A stretch of 64,000 nt of DNA. Source: Candidatus Uabimicrobium amorphum. Lineage in GTDB: Bacteria > Planctomycetota > Uabimicrobiia > Uabimicrobiales > Uabimicrobiaceae. Position 1 is the first letter of the stretch. Every line of letters begins with the position of its first letter. The notes below the pieces were generated by a model. That model did not search any database and was not told the origin of the DNA. It worked only from the letters and a program-made list of their open reading frames with translations. The stretch spans positions 682,001-746,000 of the forward strand of contig NZ_AP019860.1 in assembly GCF_009002475.1 (NCBI RefSeq), given 5' to 3'. Positions 7,736 through 16,774 of the stretch are shown in pieces. The position numbers were made by a program, and so were the translations under genes.

Positions 7736-9853
7736 TCATTTTTTTAGTTTCTCTAGAGCGTCTTTGGCACTATCTCTCACAGTTTCATCTTTATCGGATA
7801 AGGCTTTGGTCAAGGCAGGTATTGCTGTTTCTCCGATTTCTACGATAGCATTTACCGCATTACGGCTAACATTTATATCTTCATCAGAGAATGCGTTCAC
7901 CAAAGCTTTGATCGCTGCTTCATCTCCTATCGTACCCAAAGCAACAGCTGCATAGGCTCTTACCGCGGCGTTTTCATCAGATAAACTCTTGATTAACACC
8001 GCAGGATTTACTTTGCCCCCGATTCCCAAGCTAATAGCTGCACAGGCTCTTACGGCGGCGTTTTTATCAGATAAAGCTTTGGTGAGAGCCTTCGTTGCAG
8101 AAGATGCATACTCTTCATTTCCTAAAGCAATGGCGGCTTGCAAGCGTACATATATACTTTGATCAGATAAAGCTTTTATTAGATGAGAAATCGCGGTTTT
8201 GTCTATTATGCTGCCTAAAGCACCTACGGCACAACCTCTGACCTCTGCAACGGGATCGGATAGTGCTTTGAGTAAAGCAAAAACTACATCATTACTGTGA
8301 ACTCCTATTCTACCCAAAGCTTGTGCCGCATTACTTCTCGTATCTCTATTTTCATCAGATAGAGCTTGGGTTAAGGCAGGTACAGTTATTTTACCTATTT
8401 TTATCAAGGTTTCTTTTGCGCCGCATCGAACATTTCCATCTTTGTCTGACAAAGTTTTGATTAGTGCGGGAATAGCGGCAACAGCTTTTTCGCCCATTTT
8501 TCCCAAAGCATCACATGCATCGCATCTAATATCTTCACTGACATCAGATAAGGTTTTGGTGAGTGATGGGATCGCCAAAGCTGCTTTTTCGCCTATTGCC
8601 CGTAACGATTCACAGGATCTACTTCTTACATACTCATCTTTATCCGATAAAGCTTTGCTCAAAAAAGAAATCATGGCGGCGGAATCTTCTTCCATCTCTG
8701 CCAGGGCTCTTGCGGCAATGATTTGTAAAATTTTATCTTTGCCTGAAAAGGCTTTTTTTATCAGAGGAATTGCAACAGCTTTCTCTCCCAATTTAGCTAA
8801 GGCTACTGCGGCACATAATTTTGCTTCTCCATCTGTGTCTGCAGTTGCTTCTGTTAAAGCCGCCACAACAGCGTTTGTTTTTTTACCAATCATTCCCAGA
8901 GAAGTGGCAACGACTCTACGCACATATTCGTCGCCGTCAAATAGCGCTTTTGTTAATGCTGGAACAGCGGTGACAGCTTTTTCTTCCATATGACATAAAT
9001 CCTGCGCCGCATTGTATCTAACACTCGCATCTTGATCGAATAAATCCTCAATCAAAGTGGAAATGGGAGTGGATATTTCTTGTGTTCTCCAAATACGAAT
9101 TGTTGTATTTAAAACTTTGATCAAAGCAGGATTTTCTTCTTCTCCGAAAATTTCCAAAGCGTCTGCGGTGCTGTCGCAAACATATGTATTTTCGTCAAAT
9201 AAAAGAGGAAGGACGGTTTTTTCTCTCATGCATTTTAAACTATAGATGGCTGCATCTCGAACGTCTTCACTTGGGTCGGACAACGCTTTCAACAAAGCGA
9301 AAACAACCAGGTTTGTTTTCAGCCCTATCTCCCCTAGAATATATGCGGCGTTACTTCGGACATTTTCTTTTTCACTAGATAGAACTTTTACCACAGCAGG
9401 AGCGGCCTGTTCCCCTATTTTTATTAGTGTTTCTGCGGCACCATGCGTGACATCTTCGCTTGGGTCAGACAATGTCTTAACCAAAGTTGGAGTAGCAAGG
9501 ACGGCATTCTCTCCCATTTCCTGCAAAGCATTCACTACAAAAATTTTAACGTCCTCACTTGAATCAGATAACCCCTTGATAAGAGCGGGAACCGCGGAAA
9601 TAGCTTTTTTCCCCATCTCGGCGAAAGTTTCCGCAGCAGCTATGCGAATTTCTTCGTTTTCATGAGACAACGCATTTGTAAGCGCAGGAATCGCTTGTTC
9701 CCCTTTACTTACTAATTTTTCTATTACGATATCTCTTTCTTCGTCCTCATTTGCTAACGCTTTGATGAGTTGTGAAATTTCATTGTCATTTGCATGGCTT
9801 TGCAAAGAAAAAACAAAACCGATGATCAAAATGTAAAACATTTTTCGTTGCAT
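7736..9853 (-). CDS. Exported HEAT-repeat (PBS-lyase-like) protein
   Basis: The 705-residue protein starts with a signal peptide (MFYILIIGFVFSLQSHA region). It then repeats a unit of about 38 residues some 16-18 times, typified by AAALGxIG, VPALIKALSDxxxxVR and A-x-x-L-G-K-M. This is the bacterial HEAT/PBS-lyase repeat consensus, which folds into an alpha-solenoid for protein binding. No enzyme domain is attached. A break in the pattern near residues 225-265 coincides with a poorly conserved repeat. The gene follows the cyanophycinase-like gene by 23 nt on the same strand, so the two are probably co-transcribed. The repeats make the opposite strand look open, but that is a shadow. Confidence 0.93.
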   Translation of the reverse strand: MQRKMFYILIIGFVFSLQSHANDNEISQLIKALANEDEERDIVIEKLVSKGEQAIPALTNALSHENEEIRIAAAETFAEMGKKAISAVPALIKGLSDSSEDVKIFVVNALQEMGENAVLATPTLVKTLSDPSEDVTHGAAETLIKIGEQAAPAVVKVLSSEKENVRSNAAYILGEIGLKTNLVVFALLKALSDPSEDVRDAAIYSLKCMREKTVLPLLFDENTYVCDSTADALEIFGEEENPALIKVLNTTIRIWRTQEISTPISTLIEDLFDQDASVRYNAAQDLCHMEEKAVTAVPALTKALFDGDEYVRRVVATSLGMIGKKTNAVVAALTEATADTDGEAKLCAAVALAKLGEKAVAIPLIKKAFSGKDKILQIIAARALAEMEEDSAAMISFLSKALSDKDEYVRSRSCESLRAIGEKAALAIPSLTKTLSDVSEDIRCDACDALGKMGEKAVAAIPALIKTLSDKDGNVRCGAKETLIKIGKITVPALTQALSDENRDTRSNAAQALGRIGVHSNDVVFALLKALSDPVAEVRGCAVGALGSIIDKTAISHLIKALSDQSIYVRLQAAIALGNEEYASSATKALTKALSDKNAAVRACAAISLGIGGKVNPAVLIKSLSDENAAVRAYAAVALGTIGDEAAIKALVNAFSDEDINVSRNAVNAIVEIGETAIPALTKALSDKDETVRDSAKDALEKLKK

Positions 9854-9876
9854 TTTGTATTTCCGTTCTTCTTATC

Positions 9877-11064
9877 TTAATATTCCGTCAAGCGAATCTT
9901 TATGGGGAATACATCCAAAATGACATTCCAGGCACTGTAGTGGCTAACACCATCAACTTTTCCCCAATAACCAAATGTTTTGCGATTACCACGTAAAACC
10001 CACTTTGTTCCTTTGCCTTGTTCGTCGATAAGAAAAGAAACACCGGTTGCCTGTTTTTGGCTATTGTCTACAACTCCCTGTGTTATCAATTTGCGTAAAC
10101 AGTCTGTGGAAAAAATGTCGGTGCTAGAGACAGATTGCTGGTAGTAAGGAGTGGTTATTTTTTGTTTGGCAGTATTAGGCTTGAGTTTTTGACTTGACCA
10201 CTCTACCTCGTCTCCAGCTTGCAGATAGTGGAGAATGACATGCTGTACTTTTGTGCCACCGCTATGTGGATCAATTTTCGCGTGACGGGTGTCCATAATC
10301 AGAACACCATTTTGCCCAACAACACTTATTTTACCAGTACTTGTGACAAGAGCAGTATTTTCGTCTATGCCAAAACCTATTTTATTGTGTTGTATCGCGG
10401 CGACTAGCAATCGACCGTAGCGTCCGCGTTGCATGAAGTGCTGGTCGACAATTCCCAGTGTAAAAAAACCACAACCTTTGCCCGTCGTAACCGTACCTGC
10501 AATCATTGCGGTTAGATTATCTCCGCCGTAGATCATGGGATCACTCATAATCGCGGCACCGGCACTGGTCCCGGCGAGTACTCCTCCGTTACTGTATAAC
10601 TTGCGAATGCTCTTTAGAACCGCAGTTTCTTCGCCATTATCAAAAAAAGCGCGGATGTATCTTTCCTGATCTCCCCCTACAAAAAATGCGGCATTGCACT
10701 TTGCAACAGTTGTGGCTACTTTCTGATCGTTGCCATTTTTGATCCACTGTGATTCGTCCAGTTCTTTCGTGGTGGGGTCATCTTTTATTGCAAGGGGAAT
10801 AATGTGAATGTTATCTTGCGCGACACCATAACCAATGAAATCTTGTTGGTATAAAAGAGAGGTTTTGGTTGGTGTCCCGCTCGCAGTGGGAAAAATAGCT
10901 AAACGTATGTTGTGTTTTCCCCCAGCTAGATCAATAATCTTATTATATACCTGATCATTGTTTGTTTGTAGTGCGCCACCGATAATGACCACACTTCCCT
11001 CACTGTTGACAAAACTAGGAGCAATAAGAAATAGCAGAACTGTAAATATCAATTTGCTGATCAT
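9877..11064 (-). CDS. Cyanophycinase-like S51 peptidase, exported
   Basis: The 395-residue protein has an N-terminal signal peptide and the S51 signature. VVIIGGA lies near residue 25, FVGGDQ at about 128-133, and the nucleophile motif GTSAGA puts catalytic Ser at about residue 167, followed by an HFMQRGRYGRL region. Cyanophycinases hydrolyse beta-aspartyl linkages in cyanophycin (multi-L-arginyl-poly-L-aspartate); exported forms allow use of external polymer. Residues beyond about 280 form an extra C-terminal region not needed for the fold. Its upstream neighbour is a paralogue, and the gap between them contains a small hairpin (11073-11087) on the leader side of this start. Substrate is inferred from family only. 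Confidence 0.88.
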   Translation of the reverse strand: MISKLIFTVLLFLIAPSFVNSEGSVVIIGGALQTNNDQVYNKIIDLAGGKHNIRLAIFPTASGTPTKTSLLYQQDFIGYGVAQDNIHIIPLAIKDDPTTKELDESQWIKNGNDQKVATTVAKCNAAFFVGGDQERYIRAFFDNGEETAVLKSIRKLYSNGGVLAGTSAGAAIMSDPMIYGGDNLTAMIAGTVTTGKGCGFFTLGIVDQHFMQRGRYGRLLVAAIQHNKIGFGIDENTALVTSTGKISVVGQNGVLIMDTRHAKIDPHSGGTKVQHVILHYLQAGDEVEWSSQKLKPNTAKQKITTPYYQQSVSSTDIFSTDCLRKLITQGVVDNSQKQATGVSFLIDEQGKGTKWVLRGNRKTFGYWGKVDGVSHYSAWNVILDVFPIKIRLTEY

Positions 11065-11096
11065 GTGAGTTCGTGCCTGAAAGGCACTTCCTTTCT

Positions 11097-12077
11097 TTAG
11101 TAGGGCGACTTAGGAAACAACCGTCCTTCTATTGCCGAAAAACGATAGACGTCGCCGTCTCCTTGCCAAGTTTTCAGATTGAAAGTTCCTTGGGTTATTT
11201 TACAAACCGATATTTCGCGATATGTGAGGGCATCTTGCGATTTACAATGTTCTGGCAAACCATCGGGTTTCACGAAATAGACATGTTCTCCTGGTGGTGC
11301 ATAGACGCGAACATTGTTGTCTGCCTCAATAAAAATAGCGGTATTGGTTTGTAATGCAATTGCTTTTGATTTTTTCTTCCAATCGGTGGCAATACGCGCT
11401 AGAAAACCGACCAAGCGACCCATGCGGTCACGTTCGCGAAAATGAGTGTCAATGATAACACCCTCTACCAGGGACAGGAAATTTTTGTCAAGAGTGGCGT
11501 AACGATTGTAAGGATCATCCAGCATTTCATCGGAATAAACAGAGCCATTACGTGCCGTAAAAAAGTACTCACTCATAATCATTGCTCCGGCACTTGTCCC
11601 TCCCATTGGTGTACCATTGGCAAATTTGTGAAGTATTAGCCGTTGGATTTCTGTATTTTGCCACAATTGTTGGTATTTTGACTGGTCTCCGCCACTAAAG
11701 AAAATGACCTCGGCGTTACGGATGGTCGAAATGACAAAAGGGTCTTTACTTGCTTCTTTGTTTTTAATGACCAAAGTGGTCACGGAATCCACACCGCCAA
11801 AATCCCATACGTAATCATTGTAACCATCGCTACCTGATGTACGCAAAACTAGAAAGTCACCGCCTTTGGCTTTGGATATTAAAAATCGCATCATGGCATC
11901 TTCATCACCGCCACCACCTTGTAATCCCAAGCCTGGTGTTGTCTTTACTTTGACATCGTGTGGATTACCAGTTACATAGCAGTCGTAATTGACAGTGTGA
12001 TTTTGCAATGATGATTGTGCCGAAATGGTAACGCTGCATATCACAAATATGGATATTATTTGTAAAGTTTTCGTCAT
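11097..12077 (-). CDS. S51 peptidase (cyanophycinase-like paralogue), exported
   Basis: The 326-residue protein has a signal peptide ending VTISAQ. It shows FFSGGDQ near 126-132 and the nucleophile elbow GTSAGA with Ser at about residue 162. A glycine-rich GLQGGGGDEDAM segment near 50-62 and HFRERDRMGRL follow the pattern of the first S51 enzyme. It is more divergent from classic cyanophycinase and could act on another isoaspartyl or alpha-aspartyl peptide. The start has a strong AAGGAG ribosome site. It is the first gene of a same-strand run (S51, S51, HEAT, possibly MDR), so the transcript probably begins in the gap to its left neighbour, the kinase. Confidence 0.87.
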   Translation of the reverse strand: MTKTLQIISIFVICSVTISAQSSLQNHTVNYDCYVTGNPHDVKVKTTPGLGLQGGGGDEDAMMRFLISKAKGGDFLVLRTSGSDGYNDYVWDFGGVDSVTTLVIKNKEASKDPFVISTIRNAEVIFFSGGDQSKYQQLWQNTEIQRLILHKFANGTPMGGTSAGAMIMSEYFFTARNGSVYSDEMLDDPYNRYATLDKNFLSLVEGVIIDTHFRERDRMGRLVGFLARIATDWKKKSKAIALQTNTAIFIEADNNVRVYAPPGEHVYFVKPDGLPEHCKSQDALTYREISVCKITQGTFNLKTWQGDGDVYRFSAIEGRLFPKSPY

Positions 12078-12216
12078 ACATACTCCTTGTTGAAATAGAA
12101 GGTTCGGATAAGTCTTCTCTTTTATCTTTATGATATAGGATCAAAACATTATGAACAATAAATAATTTTTGTGCAAATATACTTTAGCACTTCGTAAGAA
12201 AAAAAACGACACGGCG

Positions 12217-12250
12217 ACGATTACGGCTACGGGCTACAGTCACGATTACG
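12217..12250. repeat. Imperfect GATTACG-rich intergenic repeat
   Basis: ACGATTACG occurs twice, 25 bp apart, around a GGCTACGGGCTAC core. It lies in the 247-bp gap between two minus-strand genes, where I see no ORF. Confidence 0.45.
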
Positions 12251-12324
12251 ATTTTTATAATTCACATCAGCGTACTAAAGAATATCTATACTTAGGCAAC
12301 TTTCACAAATTTAACTGCAAAATA

Positions 12325-15300
12325 CTAGTCCTGTAAGTCCCATATCTGCAACTGATTTCCACTTGAAGTAATCAGTTTATTCTGTGGGGTGATCATGACA
12401 TCTGTCACAGGAGCATCATATTCTGTAATTGTCATCAAAGAATCATAGCGATATTCGCGCATATTTTGTAAATCCCAAATTTTTACGGTGTGGTCATCTG
12501 AACATGAGATCATTCTCGTGTAATTGGCGTGAAAAATAATGTCATTAATGGTATTTTTGTGTCCGGCAAAAGTGGCGATTTTTTGCTGTTCATTTTGAAT
12601 GGCGCAAGTGTACATGTATATTTTACTGGTGTCGCGGTCGGTAACTACTAAGGCTTTACTGTTTTTATATGGAATTAATTTGGCGTTGGTCACAATAAAT
12701 CGTTGATTTTCTCCCTTTTTTAAAATAAAGGAGTTGCGTATAGATCCATTTTGTTTGCCGACGAAGAAACATTGCGACTTCCTTGACTCTGTAGCAATTA
12801 CCAACAATAAATCGTCGTTGTATGGTAAAATCGCAGAGATACCGGGAATTGACATTTTCCATTGGCGTTTGAATTTCTTTGTGTGTAAATCCCACACGCG
12901 AATATAAACATGGCTCATGGTGAATATTTCGTTGTTGTGGATCGCGAAATCGATGATAAAGCGCTCATGAGTTTTTCCTGTGCTTTTATATTGCAAAATT
13001 TGTTGACGGCTATTTGCCTTACTTATGTAGGAATAGCGCAAAATTCGTTGACTTGTATTGAGAGTTAAGATTTCATCTGCGTTAGAAAACACAACGCGCT
13101 TCGATGTCCCAAAATCCAAGACAGGCACGGTGTTTATAAATTTTTGTGCGTGAATATCCCAGATATAGTATAGAGGGGCTTCTGCGCTAGTTACGGCATA
13201 GTGGCCATCGGGGCTATGAGTAATTTCTTTAAGTAATGCCGTTGATCCGGTGCTGATGGTGTACGGATATTTTTGCGTGAGATTCCACACTAATGTTCCC
13301 GAAGGACTGGCGGAAAAAAGTAGTTGTTTTTGTGGTAGCCATGATATGGCACTAGGGTTTTCGGTTTGTTTTTTGTAAATGGTTTTACCACGAATATTTG
13401 ATATTTTTATATAGTCATCTTTACCACTCGAAAGAATGACTTTTCCTTGTTTATAGAAATGTACTTTGTGAACCGTTCCACGGTGCGCTGTAAAAGAATG
13501 TTTGCGTTGATAGGCTATGCGGCCGTTGTTCTCTGAAAGAGAACCCCATTCTATTTCACCGGTTAATTTTCCGATGACGATATTGTTTTTATGTATATCA
13601 AAAGATGTGATCAGCGTTTGCGTCGCGGTTTTCGGCAAATAACGTTGTTGTAAATCTTTATCAAGATAATAAATGCGATCTGAAGAGTTAAAATTTTCAA
13701 TAAAAAAGAATGTATTGCCGAAGAAACCACTTTGATAGACTCTTTTGGTATCAAACGCCGTTGATTTTTGTATGTGGCGATGAGCAAATTTTTCTCTTTC
13801 CCAGTCAAAAAATATTATGTTGGTTTGACCGACAAAATCGCAGTAGGCAACTATTTTTCCCGAAGTCGAAAATTTAACAACTCTATTGGTGACATTTCCA
13901 AACTTTTCGTCTTCCTTGTAGTAAGGATTAACGAATTTATGTTGGCGAATTTTAAACTGCGATGGGGTTTTTTGTAATTTTAGTTTAAAGAAAAAGTTGT
14001 GGTATGTCCCAACAAACATCTCATCTTTATAAGGGTGAAAACGTATTCCTTGCACAATTACTGCGAGGTTGTGCTTTGCGATGGGTTTTTGCAAATTATT
14101 TATATCATAAACAATCACAAACGTTGCATCTGTAAAAGCGAAATATTTGCCATTGGGAGCGACGGCAAAACTAAAATAGGGATACTGGGTATTTTGTAAA
14201 GATTGAATTTTTTTGTACAGGAGAGCATATTCTAGATTATTTTTTTTGTGAAGATTTTGCAATTCATGGGTTGCTCGCTCGTACGCATCCTGTGTTGTAA
14301 GTGAATACAAAAGCGCAATGGAACTGCGGTACAGTCGCTGCTGTTCTTTTTTGCGCAACAGTTCAATTTTTTTGTTTTTTTCACTTAATTCGCGGTTACT
14401 TTCTAAAAGTAATCGCTTATTCTGTTCTAACTCTTGATTCTTTTTCGTCATTTGTTGGTTGACAGTTGACAATTGCCAGTTGCTCGAAATCGTGACGTAT
14501 AAAGTGAAAGCAATACTAAAAATGAGCATGCTGATGGCCTTGTTGCGCATCATCCATTTACGGAGAGCTTGTAAATTACTTGGTGGACGGGCCATAATCG
14601 GACGGTCGTGTATGAAGTTTTGTAAGTCACTGGCCAGCAATTGTGCGTTTTGGTATCTTTTCGCTTGTTCTTTATGCAAGCATTTTAGACAAATCGCCTC
14701 TAATTCTCGCGGAATATCTGGGTTGAGTTTTCTCGGGGCGATAGGGTCGTCGTTAAATACTTGGTTGATCACATTTAAAAAGGTTTGCCCCTGAAAAGGT
14801 GGTCGACCACACATGGCTTCATAAAGTGTCGCTCCAATAGAATAAATGTCTGTTCTTTTATCCACCAAATCACCGTTTGCCTGCTCCGGCGACATGTATG
14901 CCGGTGTTCCTACGACATCACCTTGTTGTGAAAGTTCTGAGTCTTGCGTTTTTGCCAAACCAAAATCCAACACTTTTGGTTGTTGTTGCTGATCAATAAG
15001 TATATTTGATGGTTTTATATCGCGATGAAGTATTCCTAGTGAATGGGCATGCTCTATGGCGATCGTGACTTTGTACATCATTGATGCCGTTGTCTTTGTC
15101 GGCATAAGCGGATTTTTTTTGATATAGTCGGAAAAAGACACGCCATCGATGTAATCCATTGTGAAGTAATAGAAAGGGCTTTCTCGTACTTCGAGTAAAC
15201 TCACCACGCCTTCGTGATTCACCTGGGCCATGGTTTTAACTTCACGAATAAAGCGATCAATGTCATTTTTGTCGAGATTGTTTTTATTGAGAACCTTTAG

Positions 15301-15816
15301 CGCAACATAACGACCAAGAGTGGTGTCTTTTGCTTTGTACACCGTTCCCATACCACCTTTACCGAGTTCTTGCTCTACAAAGTAGTGCTCAAACATTCTT
15401 CCTACTTCAATTGTGGCGATAGATTGTGTGGTGTTACTGTTAGGTTGTAGTAGTTTATGAACAAAGTGAATGTCGTTATTGTCGACAATTTCCTGTTGTT
15501 GAAAATGGTTCAATATGTTGTGTACGGCACTTACTCCATAGACTTGTTTTTCGGCAACCCATATTTTATTAGGTGTTAATTTTTGCATTGCAGTATGCGC
15601 AACATTTTGCGTTATATTTTGCTTTAGCGCTGCGTGTTGCAAAAGAAGATAGTTGAGGAAAAAATGCTGCCAGCGTTGCAATTCTTCCATAGAAAACACA
15701 CCTGTTTTCATTACATTTGTGGTAGATAGGTTTGTTGTAAGCAAACGATTTACCTCGGGTGGTGATAATCGCGTATAGTGTCTTAGGTATTGTTGAAAAA
15801 GATGTTTTTTATCCAT
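12325..15816 (-). CDS. Hanks-type Ser/Thr protein kinase with C-terminal WD40 propeller
   Basis: The 1163-residue protein has an N-terminal extension of about 140 residues with no recognised domain. The kinase domain follows (about 144-405), with the glycine loop GKGGMG at 151-156, VALK lysine at 174, HRD aspartate at 266, DFG at 284-286 and MSPEQ activation-segment end near 308-312. A single membrane helix lies near 429-445, a charged coiled coil near 450-498, and then a long propeller region with recognisable WD40 blades (HRGTVHKVHF, AGHKNTINDIIF, DDHTVKIWDLQ) to the C-terminus. All catalytic residues are present, so it should be active. The kinase should be cytoplasmic and the propeller on the other side of the membrane. 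The ligand is unknown. Confidence 0.95.
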   Translation of the reverse strand: MDKKHLFQQYLRHYTRLSPPEVNRLLTTNLSTTNVMKTGVFSMEELQRWQHFFLNYLLLQHAALKQNITQNVAHTAMQKLTPNKIWVAEKQVYGVSAVHNILNHFQQQEIVDNNDIHFVHKLLQPNSNTTQSIATIEVGRMFEHYFVEQELGKGGMGTVYKAKDTTLGRYVALKVLNKNNLDKNDIDRFIREVKTMAQVNHEGVVSLLEVRESPFYYFTMDYIDGVSFSDYIKKNPLMPTKTTASMMYKVTIAIEHAHSLGILHRDIKPSNILIDQQQQPKVLDFGLAKTQDSELSQQGDVVGTPAYMSPEQANGDLVDKRTDIYSIGATLYEAMCGRPPFQGQTFLNVINQVFNDDPIAPRKLNPDIPRELEAICLKCLHKEQAKRYQNAQLLASDLQNFIHDRPIMARPPSNLQALRKWMMRNKAISMLIFSIAFTLYVTISSNWQLSTVNQQMTKKNQELEQNKRLLLESNRELSEKNKKIELLRKKEQQRLYRSSIALLYSLTTQDAYERATHELQNLHKKNNLEYALLYKKIQSLQNTQYPYFSFAVAPNGKYFAFTDATFVIVYDINNLQKPIAKHNLAVIVQGIRFHPYKDEMFVGTYHNFFFKLKLQKTPSQFKIRQHKFVNPYYKEDEKFGNVTNRVVKFSTSGKIVAYCDFVGQTNIIFFDWEREKFAHRHIQKSTAFDTKRVYQSGFFGNTFFFIENFNSSDRIYYLDKDLQQRYLPKTATQTLITSFDIHKNNIVIGKLTGEIEWGSLSENNGRIAYQRKHSFTAHRGTVHKVHFYKQGKVILSSGKDDYIKISNIRGKTIYKKQTENPSAISWLPQKQLLFSASPSGTLVWNLTQKYPYTISTGSTALLKEITHSPDGHYAVTSAEAPLYYIWDIHAQKFINTVPVLDFGTSKRVVFSNADEILTLNTSQRILRYSYISKANSRQQILQYKSTGKTHERFIIDFAIHNNEIFTMSHVYIRVWDLHTKKFKRQWKMSIPGISAILPYNDDLLLVIATESRKSQCFFVGKQNGSIRNSFILKKGENQRFIVTNAKLIPYKNSKALVVTDRDTSKIYMYTCAIQNEQQKIATFAGHKNTINDIIFHANYTRMISCSDDHTVKIWDLQNMREYRYDSLMTITEYDAPVTDVMITPQNKLITSSGNQLQIWDLQD

Positions 15817-15956
15817 TTGATCCGCTATCTTGTAAAGTTGGCAAAATGAATGTGGTGCACTTTATTTAGTGTACACGATTCGCATATCAAATCTATAAGA
15901 ATTTCGCAAAATGCGGTAAAGACTCATTTTGCCAAGGCTCTTTTACTCTTTTGTCA

Positions 15957-15984
15957 TTGTAAATGTGTAGATTTTGTGTATTAT
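15957..15984 (+). promoter_or_regulatory. Candidate sigma-70-type promoter
   Basis: TTGTAA and TATTAT are separated by 16 bp, about 58 nt upstream of the ATG at 16043. The -10 box overlaps an earlier in-frame ATG at 15974, which argues against that start. Confidence 0.4.
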
Positions 15985-16042
15985 TAAATATATAACTATT
16001 TATACTTTTCATTCGTTTTTATTTTACATTGTAGGAGTAACT

Positions 16043-16606
16043 ATGAGATTTTTTGCAATCATAATATTTACTACTATATCTATACTAAAACTTATACTGA
16101 GTGGTCATTCTACAGCGGAAAATGAATATTATTCCCCTTTTGTAGAAAAACCTTTTTCTGTCCATTCGTATGAAGTTGATGATGCTCAAAAACCTTCTAC
16201 AATACAATCAAATACGTGTAGTTCCAGTTGCGGTAAACCCGTGGTTTTGACAACTAGTAATGACCAAATACGGCATTATATTTTGTCATTACAAAACACC
16301 ACAATGACAGATACCGCTCTGTCTCACCTGTTGTTTTATCGTCAGCAAACGTTGGCGTATCTGAAAGAGAACCCAAACATTAAGATAAAGCAACCGGTAC
16401 TTGCCGAACTACAAAAGAAAAACGTAAGTTTTTCTTTGCGTATGCTGGACGAAAACAAGCAACCAGTTATTTGTAAAACTTTTCGCCACGTAGCGCTAGA
16501 TCAGAAACAGCATCATGTTATTTCTGAAGATGGTGATGACATACATACCGAGTTTAACGGGACAATTAAACGCGTTAGTCGCGATAGATTTTGGATACGT
16601 ATGTGA
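16043..16606 (+). CDS. Exported protein of unknown function, ends at an in-frame TGA
   Basis: The 187-residue product begins MRFFAIIIFTTISILKLILSG, a signal peptide, and the ATG has GTAGGAG just upstream; an ATG 23 codons earlier lacks this. A CSSSC motif lies near residues 55-60. The rest is a mixed, probably globular region with no family I recognise. After the TGA stop (16604-16606) the same frame remains open for another 55 codons with protein-like composition, so the gene may be interrupted. The downstream DUF2330-like gene begins 149 nt later. Confidence 0.75.
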   Translation: MRFFAIIIFTTISILKLILSGHSTAENEYYSPFVEKPFSVHSYEVDDAQKPSTIQSNTCSSSCGKPVVLTTSNDQIRHYILSLQNTTMTDTALSHLLFYRQQTLAYLKENPNIKIKQPVLAELQKKNVSFSLRMLDENKQPVICKTFRHVALDQKQHHVISEDGDDIHTEFNGTIKRVSRDRFWIRM

Positions 16607-16774
16607 GTGGAGAGCGATTATTTTGTCGCGGGACCGTGGTTCGCGGTCCATAAAAATAACAGTAACTGGCAACGATTCGATACGGTTTTCGTTAGCAATG
16701 GGCGCAAAAATGCCACACGTATTATTGAATTTCGCATTGTATTGGAGGATAATCTATGTATAGATACACCATAG
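16607..16774 (+). pseudogene. In-frame continuation of the exported protein after TGA
   Basis: Directly after the TGA the frame reads GTG GAG AGC and continues for 55 codons, with a strand-like pattern (DYFVAGPWFAVHK, FDTVFVSNGRK, TRIIEFRIVLEDN). It ends at TAG inside the next gene. Composition is more protein-like than the competing frame. It could be the severed C-terminus of the upstream gene, a separate small gene with a GTG start, or readthrough or recoded sequence. A GGACCG/CGGTCC stem with a 7-nt loop starts 24 nt after the TGA (16631-16649). Confidence 0.4.

Noticed and set aside
8442..9665. Long + strand frames (183 and 139 codons) opposite the HEAT-repeat gene
   Set aside because: They mirror the HEAT repeat periodicity and are antisense shadows; the minus-strand gene has full domain support.
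7736..9853. Possible CRISPR-like periodicity
   Set aside because: Repeats of about 114 bp here are protein-coding HEAT units with variable sequence, not conserved direct repeats with spacers. No CRISPR array or cas gene is seen in the window.
11073..11087. GTGCCT/AGGCAC hairpin between the two S51 peptidase genes
   Set aside because: It is short and lacks a T run, so I do not call it a terminator; it may only affect translation of the downstream gene.
16515..16763. 82-codon + strand frame across the TGA region of the exported protein
   Set aside because: Its composition is less protein-like than the frame in phase with the upstream gene, and it lacks a ribosome site.
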